A stretch of DNA of 64,000 bases, from positions 105,196,560 through 105,260,559 of the forward strand of contig OZ024902.1 in NCBI GenBank assembly GCA_964017125.1, read 5' to 3'. Under the pieces are notes generated by a model. That model was not told the DNA's origin. It did no database searches and saw only the letters and a program-made list of their open reading frames with translations. The position numbers and the translations under genes were made by a program. The number at the start of each line of letters is the position of its first letter. Positions within the stretch are counted from its first letter, which is position 1. Below are positions 55,296 through 64,000 of the stretch, piece by piece. This stretch comes from Flabesymbios commensalis (taxonomy: Eukaryota; Annelida; Polychaeta; Terebellida; Flabelligeridae).

Positions 55296-55555
55296 ACAAG
55301 AAAAATTTAAATTGATAAAAATAATCATCTAAAAGTGAAATTAAGCTCTGCTGACAACGCTATGTCAATAAACAAAGCTAAGTTGACATGTGTTTAAATT
55401 TTTGACAATATCCAGACAATCTCATATATCAAGGAAAATATCATCACTGGTGCCTAAAATTATAGAATCCCTCGTTTACATCATATGGTCATATTAGGAA
55501 CCCGAAATAAAATCACCGATTTTTTTATGATTTTAGCCTGGGCCAGTCCCTTTAA

Positions 55556-56123
55556 TAATAGCAATACAAATTATATATGTTCTACATGTATGTATCACTG
55601 TCACAATTTTACGCTGAGTTTGAAATTTAGGGGAGGGGCTGATAGTTTGGAGCAGAGTGGAGAAAGGTGTTCAAATAGATTGAAAAGGCCTCATCGCATT
55701 CAGGGGTTGGGTGAGAACGAATACCTCTGAAGACTGCAGGATGGTGGTCCCTGACAGTTGCTGGACACTGCCAGCGGCCCGTTGAAGATGACAGCTGGCG
55801 GAGTGCCAACATGTTGCTGCATCATGGGTGATTGGTGAGTAAAGTTTTGTAATATCGTGTGACAGAGGGACCACCAATACGTAATGTAGACTATTTGATA
55901 AAACTTTCACATAAGCAAATAATATCACTGACTGGAAATGGAAGTGCCTAAATATTATCAATCTAGAAGATTTATATTATTAGTCAATTAATTATCATAG
56001 TAAATGTTATATTAAATAATATATACATTAGCTGATTAGAAAGTGTTAATTTCGATGTAGTAAAACACGTTAAATGGTTTCTGTTCAGAATTACTACAAT
56101 TACATATGTCAGAAAATTATTTT
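55556..56123. other. No exon seen; probable 3' flank of the 56-kb gene
   Basis: Minus-strand downstream region of the terminal exon. Overlapping minus frames (55627-55961) lack splice support. Confidence 0.4.
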
Positions 56124-56305
56124 TTAAATTCGTCGCGCTCGTTTCGTGGATGTGGCAGATTCTGGTGTTGTTGTTGCTGGACTCTGTGTCGTTCCACGTG
56201 TTCTTTTCCTCTGTTCACGTCGTGGAGATTCCTCATTCTTTACAATATCTTGTAATCGTTCAGCAGCCTTTTCAACCGCAGATGGTCTTCCTATTTTTGC
56301 AGTTA
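56124..56305 (-). CDS. Terminal exon of host gene, basic C terminus (probably nuclear protein)
   Basis: A strong acceptor (CATTTTTTGTCCACAG) opens a 182-bp minus-strand exon ending in TAA. The residues are GRPSAVEKAAERLQDIVKNE, then a basic cluster (RREQRKRTRG), a Thr/Ser/Pro-rich stretch and a lysine/arginine end (STKRARRI). The two basic clusters could act as nuclear localisation signals. The exon supplies two bases to complete a codon, matching the one base left by the exon at 56642-56807. I do not recognise the family. The acceptor, phase match and coding composition make this one of the most secure host exons in the window. Confidence 0.7.
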
Positions 56306-56641
56306 CTGTGGACAAAAAATGTTTCAGCGTATATTCTATACAGGTACCAGGTACAAATATTTATAAAAGACAAAGTCGGTGTTTATTTCGTTGTGTAATC
56401 TGCATAATTATCCATTATTTATTTTACGTAGACCATCTAATTTACATTTACGACCAGATAAATCATTGACACCATTCAACAAATTCACATTGCATGTCAA
56501 ACAAATTTGGTAGAAATATCACCAACACTTACAGACAGTACATTTTCTTAATTCAAAAACTTTACAAATCATACTTTTAAATTATGTTAAGCAGAACATG
56601 TTTGAACAAAGGTATAAAAAGTATTAAAAACTGCCACCTAC

Positions 56642-56807
56642 TTTCTTTGGTATCTTTAACGGTCATGTCATCTGCTGCCTGGGTTTGTGTACTTGGTGTA
56701 GTCGTCTCAAGTCTGGGAAAATCTTTTGACAACAAGTTGGCGTAATCTCCATCAGGTAAAGTGAAGTCAATCGGCTTATTTGGGAAAGGTAAAATCTCCG
56801 ATTCGTG
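56642..56807 (-). CDS. Penultimate exon of the same host gene
   Basis: A 166-bp minus-strand exon with acceptor TTTATTATTGCAG and donor AAAGAAA|GTAGGT. It starts in phase 0 and leaves one base, in agreement with the next exon. The residues are HESEILPFPNKPIDFTLP, DGDYANLLSKDFPRLET, then a Thr/Gln-rich acidic segment (STQTQAADDMTVKDTKE). Further upstream exons must lie beyond 56.85 kb and are probably outside the window or hidden within the repeat-filled region to 64 kb. Function unknown. Confidence 0.7.
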
Positions 56808-56982
56808 CTGCAATAATAAATGAATTACATTAATTACAAATGATAATATCCAACAATACTAATACATGTATCATGAAAGCACGTTGGCTTATATGATATT
56901 CTCTAACTACGCTTTCCGAGATACAGTCTGGAAACCAAACTTATCATCCGATATGAGGCCTCAAAATCGGAAGTCAAAAATC

Positions 56983-56995
56983 AGGTCAAAGGTCA
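56983..56995 (+). promoter_or_regulatory. DR1 hormone-receptor-like site (AGGTCAAAGGTCA)
   Basis: A perfect direct repeat of AGGTCA with one-base spacing, the consensus bound by RXR heterodimers, HNF4 and COUP-TF-type nuclear receptors. It is repeated identically at 57151-57163 because it belongs to the family C repeat unit. Regulatory use is only a possibility. Confidence 0.45.
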
Positions 56996-57150
56996 TAACC
57001 CCAAGATGCACATCTACACCCCCCATGACATGTGTGTGTGCAATATGAAAACAATCCAGCAAACGCATTCCGAGATATCGTCCGGAGACTGAATTATCAT
57101 ATGCCATCAATTAAAGACAATAATTGCCTCAAAATCAACGGTAAAAAATC

Positions 57151-57163
57151 AGGTCAAAGGTCA
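57151..57163 (+). promoter_or_regulatory. DR1 hormone-receptor-like site, second copy
   Basis: Identical AGGTCAAAGGTCA, 168 bp after the first, in the second family C unit. Confidence 0.45.
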
Positions 57164-57479
57164 TAACCCCCACAAGGCACATCTACACCTCCTAAGGGAT
57201 GTATAATGTAATATGAAAACAATCTGGCTAACGGTTTTCGGGATATTGTCCAGAAACGAAACGAGGACGCACGGCCCTACTACCGCACGGCCCTACAAAT
57301 GCACGGCCAGACATGGTGATTATAAGATCCCCATACTTCGTGGGCGAGGGATGAAAAGGGTACGATCACCAAAATATAGCAAGACTACAGAAGTCCAGGT
57401 GCTCCCGCCCCGAATAAGAATTTTTTTAAGCAATTTTTGTGTAGTGTTATCAATGTAGTCCTAGGCTGGGTCAAAAATT

Positions 57480-58500
57480 AAGATGCAAGACAATTAGGTC
57501 TAAGGGGCTAAGTTTAAGAGTAAAATAATAGCAGAAAATCTAGCCATTTTGAATTTGATCAGGTGGAACTTTTTCAGGGCTTATCTCTTCCTGAAACCTC
57601 ACATTTTTCTTCATCTGGTCTGGCTATCTAGCATGATTTACCAGATAAGAAGTATGCTGAAGTAAATAAAGGCCGAAAGTAGGCCATTTTGAATTTGATC
57701 AACTTGAAATTTTTCAGAGTGCATTCTCCCCTGAAACCTTAGATTTTTTTTTATAATAATGGTCTAGCCATCTAGCAAGGTTTACCAAATATCGAGCATG
57801 TGAAAGTAAATAATGGCCGACAGGCGGCCATTTTGAAATTGATCACGTTTAAATTTCTCAGTGTGCATGCTCCCCTGAAACCTCACATTTTGTTTAATAG
57901 TAATGGTCTAACCATCTAGCACGGTTTACCAAATATCGGCCATGTGAAAGTAAATAATGTCCAATAGATGGCCATTTTGAATTTGATCGGTTGAAATTTG
58001 CCATGGTGCATCCTCCTCGGAAACCTCACATTTTGTTTTATAGTAGGCCCTAATGGTCTAGCCATTTAGCACGGCTTACCAAATATAGGCTATGTGAAAG
58101 TAAATAATGGCAGATAGGCAACCATTTTGAATTTAATCAAGTCAAAAAAATTTCAGGGTGCATCCTCGTGAAAACTCGCATTTTGTTCTATAGCAATGGT
58201 CTAGCTATCGAGCACGGTTTACCCGATATCAGGCCTATCGAGGTAAATAATGGCCGATTGTTGGCCATTTTGAATTGTATTGAGTTAAAAAAATTCAGGG
58301 GCATCCTCCCCTGAAACCTCACAGTCTGTTTTATAGTAATGGTCTAGCCATCTAGCACGGTTTACCAAGTGTCGGGTATGTGAAAATGAGCAATGGCCAA
58401 TAGGCGGCGATTTTGAATTTGATGGAGTCGAAATTTTTCAGGGTGCATCCTCTCCTGAAACCTCACATTTTGTTTGATAGTAATGGTGTAGCTATCTTGA
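57480..58500 (+). repeat. Family B tandem array, ~144-bp unit x7
   Basis: The core GGCCATTTTGAATTTGATC (or a variant) occurs at 57543, 57683, 57827, 57971, 58120, 58264 and 58407, a spacing of 140-149 bp. Each unit also has CCTGAAACCTCACATTTTGT, AATGGTCTAGCCATCTAGCA, CGGTTTACCAAATATCG and TGTGAAAGTAAATAATGGCC. The last GGCC faces the core as an inverted pair (AATGGCCGN4-6GCGGCCATT). Units differ by 10-20 per cent by eye. Confidence 0.8.
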
Positions 58501-58830
58501 GCGGTTTTCATGATATTCTGCAAAATATTTTAATCAGATATACCGATGTTACAAAAATCTGAAAAGGCACAACTAGGAACTTTAGAGATCATGTATGTGC
58601 AATATGACTAATCGGCCTAGTAGTTTACGAGATCTGCTCCAGAAACGAAGTGTGTGTCAAAACGTCTAAATAGGTCATAGTACTGAACCAGTAGTACTGA
58701 AAAAGTAGGTCAAATTTTATATACTCCAAAAGGCACAACTATACCCCCTAGAAATGTTGTGTGTAAAATTTAAGGACAATTGGACAAGTAGATCCTGAGA
58801 TATGTTCCGGAAACGAAATGTTCACATACG
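58500..58830 (+). repeat. Family C repeat, second block
   Basis: Contains AAAAGGCACAACTA..CCC, ATGTTGTGTGTAAAATTTAA, GAGATATGTTCCGGAAACGA and a decayed AGGTCAAATTT. It follows the B array in the same order as at 50.7 kb but lacks the terminal GGGGATAAAAAGG hairpin. Confidence 0.55.
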
Positions 58831-59068
58831 GTCCAAAGGCATAACATCATTAAATCTCTTGTGACTTTCCGTATTGAAATCAGATAAAAAATATTTTAAC
58901 CTTCCCATTATCCACCTGGAAGTTATCCACCTATCAAAAATTGTTATCCCATGTTTTTGTCTTACAAAGTTAAAGGCAAAAGAAAGGCAAATAGCCGGAT
59001 GGGGGCCGATTCCATAGCTCCCTCCGTCGCACAGTCGGTGACGGCGGGACCTGAAAAATATATAACAA

Positions 59069-59729
59069 AAGGACTGAAGTCCTATATCATCCCCCGCCAT
59101 AAATTAAGTTAGTAGTTTTTTGCGGTAACAAATATTTAAAAAGTCGACTTGTGGTGGCCATATTAAATTTCAGTAAAATCACCTGCACATTTTTCTGACT
59201 TTTTTTGCGCCCACAAAAAATTATGAAGTTCATGCATGGCGGCCATTTTGAATTTTCGTAAAACCTTGAAAAAATCACATGCACATCTCCATATCGAGGA
59301 GAATGTTATTGTAAAATTTGAATAATTTACGACTAAGTTTTTGCGACCTCAAAAAAATTGAAATTGATCCGTGGCGGCCATTTTGAATTTCAGCAAAACC
59401 TTAAAAAAATCACCTGCACATCTCCATATTGTGGGGAATGTGATTGTAAAATTTGAATAATTTCTGATGTCAAGTTTTAGCGCCCACAAAAAATTTTGGA
59501 GTTGACTTCTGACGGCCATTTTAAATTTTGGTAGCATCGTTAAAAAAATCACTTGCAGATCCCCATATTGCTAGGAATGTTATGTTAAAATTTCAAAAAA
59601 AATTAACCAGCAGGAGTTTTTTAGTTTTTGCGCCCACAAGAAAACGTGACGCCGGACGCCAGCCGCCAGACAGAATCCTGGCGCGACTAAAATCCCACTT
59701 CCCCTATACGGGCAGGGGATAAAAAGGGC
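59069..59729. mobile_element. Non-autonomous GTGGGCGCAAAAACT element, copy 2 (inverted relative to 35.5 kb)
   Basis: Left end AAAGGACTGAAGTCCTATA with CATCCCCCGCCATAAATT. Right end CCTATACGGGCAGGGGATAA, then AAAGG. Four ~140-bp units inside each carry (T/G)GGCGGCCATTTTGAATTT (or close) and TTTTGCGCCCACAA(A/G)AAA. Ends and units match 35536-36086 reversed. The element stops at the start of the Tigger remnant. The two shared ends allow the family to be defined; both carry short palindromes (AGGACTGAAGTCCT and CCCC..GGGG). Confidence 0.75.
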
Positions 59730-59739
59730 CTGATAAGTG

Positions 59740-60319
59740 GACTGGACTAAAAAAAAAGCACAGCGCGAATGTTTCGTCACGAGTTATTGCAAGTGATCTA
59801 GGTTGTGGCCGGACTCAATCTATTATTAAGACAAAGATAACATCATGAAGGCATTGAAAGAAGGACAGGTCGATCGAAAATACAAAAAGTCAAGAAAAAC
59901 TCAATACTGCGATCTAAATGAACTTGTGGTTTTGTGCTGCTAGATCTGACTGGACGCCTAGGTCAAGAGAAAGCTCTGACTGCCAATTGAGCTTGGCCCG
60001 ACGAATTTACGGCTTCAAATGGATGGCTCGAGTCGTTCAAGAAGAGGAACAACATCCACAAAATGTGCCAAAACAATTGGTGGAAGACTGGAAAATGAGA
60101 CTACCCGAGGTCCTTGCAGGGTACAACAAAGAAGATATCTTCAACCCCGACGAAACAGGCCTCTTCTTCAGAAAGTTGCCAAATCGATCGCTGATAATCA
60201 AGGGAGACGAGTGCAAAGGCGGGCATAAATCAAAGGACCGGATCATAGCACTGATTGCCTGTCCTGCTGCTGGAGGGATGCTGAAACTACTAGTCATCGC
60301 GGAAGTCGACCAAGCCTAG
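59740..60319 (+). mobile_element. Tigger/pogo DNA transposon, N-terminal part of the transposase
   Basis: The open frame at 59918-60319 (133 codons, TAG stop) carries the start of a DDE_1-type catalytic domain: IFNPDETGLFFRKLPNRSL holds the first catalytic Asp, followed by GGHKSKDRIIALIAC. Upstream, 59780-59900 reads, in another frame, as a CENP-B-type helix-turn-helix (VIASDLGCGRTQ, then KYKKSRKTQYCDLNEL). At least one frameshift therefore separates the DNA-binding and catalytic parts. The sequence then departs from the family at about 60319, where foreign repeats begin. The rest of the gene resumes at 63.19 kb. Confidence 0.85.
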
Positions 60320-60438
60320 TATAAAGCAAGTCACTTTTCGGCACTAATGGTCATTTAAGTGACATTTAAGTGGATTTATTAAAAATAGTTTTTAGACGAT
60401 CACATAGAAGCTAATCCTCAGGCAGGTTGATTACAAAT
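60320..60438. other. Junction between transposase and satellite array
   Basis: Short AT-rich stretch with a TAAGTGACATTTAAGTGG direct repeat. The exact insertion point in the transposon lies here or just before. Confidence 0.4.
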
Positions 60439-61195
60439 TAAAATTTCTGAAATCCGCGAGGAATTTATTGCACAGGCCCGAGCTCTTTCAAATAAACCAA
60501 GCAGAATTGAAATCAGATAAGAACTGAGAGAGGAGAAGCATTTCTTGTGAATTGTGGACAGAGTGCCCTCATTGGGTCTTAATTAGGTCATAAGTTAATT
60601 AATCATTAAAATTTCTGAAATCAGTGGGGAATTTTATTGCACAGGCCCGAGCTCTTTCAAACAAACCAAACATAATTGAAATAGGATAGGAATGGAGGGA
60701 GGAGAAGCATTTCTTGTGAATTGAGGACAGAGTGCCCTAATTGGTTCGTAATTAGTTCATAAGTAAATTAATAATTAAAATTTCTGAAATCCGTGAGAAA
60801 TTTTAATGCACAGGCCCGAGCTCTTTCAAACAAACCAAACAGAATTAAAGTCGGATAAGAATTGGGGGAGGAGAAGCATTTCCTGTGAATTGTGGTCTGA
60901 GTGCCCTTATTGGGTCTTAATTAGTTTCTAAGTTAATTAATTATTAAAATTTCTGAAATCCGCGAGGAGGTTTAATGCACACGCATGAGCTCTTTCAAAC
61001 AAACCAAACAGAAATGAAATCGAATAAGAATTGAGGGGGGAAAACCATTTCTTGTGAATTGTGGTCAAAGTGCCCTAATTTAGTCTTAATTAGGTCATAA
61101 GTTAATTAATAATTAGAATTTCGGAAATCCGTGAGGAATTTTAATGCACAGGCCCGAGCTCTTTCAAACAAACCAAACAAAATTGAAATCGGACA
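60439..61195. repeat. Satellite-like tandem array, ~169-bp unit x4.5
   Basis: TAAAATTTCTGAAATC starts at 60439, 60607, 60776, 60945 and (as TTAGAATTTCGGAAATC) 61114, giving periods of 168-169 bp. Each unit contains GCACAGGCCCGAGCTCTTTC, AAACAAACCAAACA, GGAGAAGCATTTCTTGTGAA, GAGTGCCC(T/C)(A/C)ATT and AAGTTAATTAAT. The last unit is cut off at about 61195. The unit length is close to nucleosome spacing in many animal satellites. Confidence 0.85.
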
Positions 61196-61244
61196 CATAC
61201 TAAAACTGAACTGTATTCCAAGTCGTATTAAAAACCTGAGACAG

Positions 61245-62340
61245 CACCAGCGCCGATACACAATATAAACTAGAAAGAGTTGTGGGGAAACAAACACGAA
61301 AGCAGCCCTCCGTTATCGCCAGCCGAACATTTCAAATTTGATATGGATCGGTAAACTTTCTCAAGGTTTATTTTATATTACCGCTTTATATTACCGCTAT
61401 TATGCAAGATTTCCGAGATAATGAGAAAACACAATTAAAAATGACGGCTAGTCGACCATTTTAGATTTTATTCCTGCGAAATTTGTCATGGGTTACCCTT
61501 GTGTGAGTCCTCACATTTTGTTCTGTATGCATGGTCCAGATATTTTGCTTTTGTTTTTAAGTTGCGTAAATATCACAAAATTACTCAAATTCAAAAAGGC
61601 CGCTAAACCGCCATTTGCAAATTATTTGCTCCCAAAAAGTTAATAAGGTCATTGGCTGACATTGCTGTGCATATTTGCCAAATAAAAAGAAGATCTGCTG
61701 GAATTTTTTTCCTGAAACGCGCTAACAAGTATTTCTTTGTTAGTGGCCCTAGTAATTAAAGGGTTGATTATATGGGAATCAAAATGTTTCTAAAAATTCC
61801 CCGGTGGTATCTGATGGCTATGTGAAGTATGAGCAGGAGTTCATAGATCAGCTATCATGCAAGATTTCCAAGATAATGAGAAAAAAAAATTAAATGGTCG
61901 ACTGGCGGCCATTTTGGATTTTATTAGTGCGAAATTTGTCATGGGTTATCCTTGTGTGAGACATTACATTTTTTTTATATTGATGGTCCAGCTATTTTGC
62001 ATTTTTACGTAAATATCACAAAATTACTTAAATTTCAAAATGGCCGTTCAGCGGCCATTTAAAAATTTTTTGCTCCCAAAAGTTAATTAAGTCATTGGCT
62101 GACATAGCTGCACATATTTGCCAAATTAAAAGAAGATCTGATGGAAACTTTTTCCTGAAACGCGCTAACGAGCATTCTTTGTTAGTAGCCATAGTAATTA
62201 AAGGGTTTATGATATGGGGATCAAAATGTCACCAAAACAATTCTCCAGTAGTATGTGATGGCTATGTGAAGTGTGAGGAAGCAGAAGTTGATAGATTAGT
62301 AGCTATCTTGAAAACAAATAACTGTGGCGGCGTCGGAAGC
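61245..62340 (-). repeat. GGCCATTTT family D, long copy inverted relative to 38 kb
   Basis: Reading the minus strand, the two-unit block reproduces 37945-39055 from GCAGTTATTTGTTTTCAAGA-like sequence to CGATAACGGAGGGCTGCTTT. Shared internal phrases on the plus strand include TTTGTCATGGGTTA(C/T)CCTTG, TGCTCCCAAAA, GTCATTGGCTGACAT and CCTGAAACGCGCTAAC. The pair forms a long inverted repeat about 22 kb apart. Confidence 0.8.
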
Positions 62341-62344
62341 GGAC

Positions 62345-63185
62345 CGTGGGGAATACAGTAAGCAGCCCACCTCGGCGAGGTCTTAATTAACATAAATATC
62401 AATGAGAGAAACAATTAACAATATAAAACCACAAAGCGATGTCCGTGTCAAAACAAATACAGTAGTACTTAGTAGAAGTAAAATACTTAACGTCACTTTC
62501 CAGCAAAGGAAAGCACATAAGAAAGGACATTGTAGGACATACACGACATAAATACACATGAAAATAGTTCTACATGTATTATAGGGCCTACGATGAGAAA
62601 ACACAGAACAAAATCATACAAAAAAACAAATCATAAAAAATAGGTTTGTTATTGGAGAGGAGCACCACAGAGCGATCACAAACCGTGAATACACTTTAAG
62701 TCACTTTAAGTACTTCCCCAGGACGCCATAGAGAAACCATTAAAACCATAAAATGTATGACAAAAATAATAAAGACTACAAATAACATCAAAACACAAGA
62801 AAAAAGTCTACATGATAAGAAAAAAGTTATAAAGAATAAACAAATAGAATATACAAAATTTCAAAAATATATTTATTATACGTAGTAGTAGTAGAAGTAA
62901 AGAATACTTAAGTTAACGTTACTTCCCGACAAAGGAAGTTGTGTAAATATATCTGTGATGGAATGAAGAGCACCACAGAGTGATCACGAACCGTGATAAC
63001 CACAAGCTAATTACCGGGTATATGACAATGGTTTCTTTCGAACATCCTGCAACATCACAATATGCCAAAGAAAAACCACTGAACCATTTCAACCAATAAA
63101 CATCTATAATTTCGAAAACAATGCAGAATACAAAAGACTAGAATTTACTGAGCAAAGAAGTAATACACAAGAAAACAACGTACTG
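62345..63185. repeat. Region with duplicated segment (GAGCACCACAGAG..CACGAACCGTGA)
   Basis: AGTAGAAGTAAA(A/GA)ATACTTAA, a CCAGCAAAGGAA or CGACAAAGGAAG step, and GAGCACCACAGAG(C/T)GATCAC followed by ACCGTGA occur twice (about 62470-62700 and 62890-63000). The rest is A-rich. It lies between the family D copy and the resumed transposase, and no coding frame is supported. Confidence 0.5.
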
Positions 63186-63940
63186 TATATGATCGATTGG
63201 AGATCGAAAAAAACTACAACATAGAAGAACCTACAATTCAAAAAAATAAATACAACTGGCGTGCGTCTGTCAAAATGACTTCTGTGAATGACTTCTGTGA
63301 AGTTGCGCAGGGGGACCACCATATTCAGAGATTGGCTAGAATCTGTCAACAAGAAAATGAAGATGAAGAAGCACAAGATCCTATACTACTCCTCTTTGAC
63401 AACTGCGGCGCCCATCCAGATCTATAGATGTCCAACGTCAAGCGTCAAGACAGTCTTCCTGCCACCGAATACAACCTCGAAGTTACAGTCCTGCGACGCT
63501 GGAATTATACAAAACATCAAATCAAATAGATCTACAGGAAGGGGATGATGAGATCTCTCCTGATGAAGATGGACGAGTGCACAGTGGCTGCTGAACTAGC
63601 CAAGAAGATCAATGTCCTGGATGCAATTCTGTGGCTCCACTATTCCTGGGAATCAGTACATCCCAGTGCTACAATTTCCAGATGCTTTGCCAAGTGCGGA
63701 ATCAGCGAAGATGTGTATGGCACAGAAGAACGCCTTCCACATTTCCCATAATTCGAAAAAATCTTAGATGGAGTCACCCTAGAGTAATTCGCAGCTATGG
63801 AGGACAGCCTCGATACCTGCCAGCAGCATGGTGAATAGTGGGAAGCTGACATAATTGCATGTGCCAAGGAAGCTGATGACGAGGAAGAACCTTATGAAAG
63901 AGAATATTTCATCTCCAGCTAAAGTCTCACATTCAGAAGC
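63186..63940 (+). mobile_element. Tigger/pogo DNA transposon, C-terminal part of the transposase
   Basis: The plus strand resumes the DDE_1 domain. ILLLFDNCGAHP (about 63388-63420) carries the second catalytic Asp. VFLPPNTTSKLQSCDAGIIQ (about 63449-63510) carries the third. CTVAAELAKKINVLDAILWL (63570-63640) and ISRCFAKCGIS (about 63680-63710) are typical of the C-terminal tail. The pieces lie in different frames, so frameshifts and stops have accumulated. The orientation and order match the N-terminal part at 59.74-60.32 kb, so one transposon was split. The right terminal inverted repeat was not located and may lie beyond the window. Confidence 0.85.
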
Positions 63941-64000
63941 TTCAGAACACTTGGAGAAACTCAGTAGTTTTGCTCTAGAGAACGAAAATTTAGATATGCT

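Larger units (their letters stand above)
53760..55551. mobile_element. TTAA-flanked element with ~105-bp terminal inverted repeats
   Basis: Both ends read AGGGACTGGCCCAGGCTAAA running on through CGGTGATTTTATTTCGGG and GACCATATGATGTAAAC. The first 78 bp differ at one position. After a nested insertion in the left arm, a further ~27 bp (GAGGGATTCTATAATTTTA) also match. The target duplication TTAA lies at 53756-53759 and 55552-55555. TTAA duplications are typical of piggyBac and Kolobok elements. No transposase is encoded, so it is non-autonomous. The near-identity of the arms implies recent activity. Its core carries an unusual motif array. Confidence 0.85.
56930..57360 (+). repeat. Family C repeat with two perfect DR1 elements
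   Basis: Two units of roughly 168 bp contain CCGAGATA..GTC(C/T)GGA, CCTCAAAATC, AAAAATCAGGTCAAAGGTCA, TAACCCC and GCACATCTACAC(C)CC. The block ends GAAACGAAACGAGGACGC..., CTTCGTGGGCGAGGGATGAA and AAGG, the same terminal signature as at 50.9 and 59.7 kb. It lies just upstream (in gene sense) of the 56.8-kb exon, probably in an intron. Confidence 0.65.

Noticed and set aside
55627-55961. Two overlapping minus-strand frames downstream of the 56-kb gene
   Set aside because: No acceptor or donor of quality and overlapping frames in the probable 3' flank; not supported as exons.

Overview
This window looks like AT-rich nuclear DNA from a metazoan, most likely a marine invertebrate. There are no operons or bacterial-type gene density. 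The recognisable coding pieces are short exons with GT/AG borders, and the rest is dense in transposon relics and short tandem arrays. The palindromic octamer TAGGCCTA recurs more than thirty times. That, the tRNA-derived SINE, and the LINE with a 2A-like peptide before its endonuclease would suit an echinoderm, other deuterostome or lophotrochozoan. This placement is inference, and I cannot name a species.

Layout. 0-6 kb: a foldback element, a small MITE carrying the CRE palindrome TGACGTCA, a stem-loop repeat, a 357-bp tandem duplication, a GTGCGCAC-rich array and a 923-bp TA-flanked MITE. 9.7-11.5 kb: a duplicated repeat block. 13.2-17.5 kb: three minus-strand exons with compatible phases (unidentified host gene), with a palindrome-filled TA-flanked MITE in an intron. 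18.6-25.7 kb: tandem duplications, minisatellites, a MITE split by a LINE 3' end, and a 2.1-kb inverted-repeat element. 27.7-28.4 kb: the 3' terminal exon of an unidentified minus-strand gene. 31.5-33.2 kb: a Ty3/Gypsy fossil. 33.25-37.1 kb: a decayed LINE (endonuclease and reverse transcriptase), itself interrupted by a small non-autonomous element. 38-47.3 kb: several repeat families, including a 21-bp minisatellite running in both orientations. 49-51.7 kb: a fresh tRNA-derived SINE with a perfect 15-bp target duplication, then a decayed copy of a multicopy uncharacterised ORF family. 53.76-55.55 kb: a TTAA-flanked element with long terminal inverted repeats and at least twelve copies of a TCTCTCC(A/G)TAAC motif arranged partly as hairpins. 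56.1-56.8 kb: two well-supported terminal exons of a host gene for a basic, probably nuclear protein. 56.9-64 kb: GGCCATTTT-anchored arrays, then a Tigger/pogo transposase gene split by about 2.9 kb of inserted repeats.

Three host gene ends (all minus strand) are supported. None can be named with confidence. The strongest unexplained signals are the TTAA element with its motif array (53.76-55.55 kb), the dispersed superfamily of tandem units built around an ATGGCCG..CGGCCAT core, and the bidirectional 21-bp repeat at 39.9-41.7 kb. All positions and motifs were read by eye. Exact copy numbers, identities and family names need alignment and database searches.
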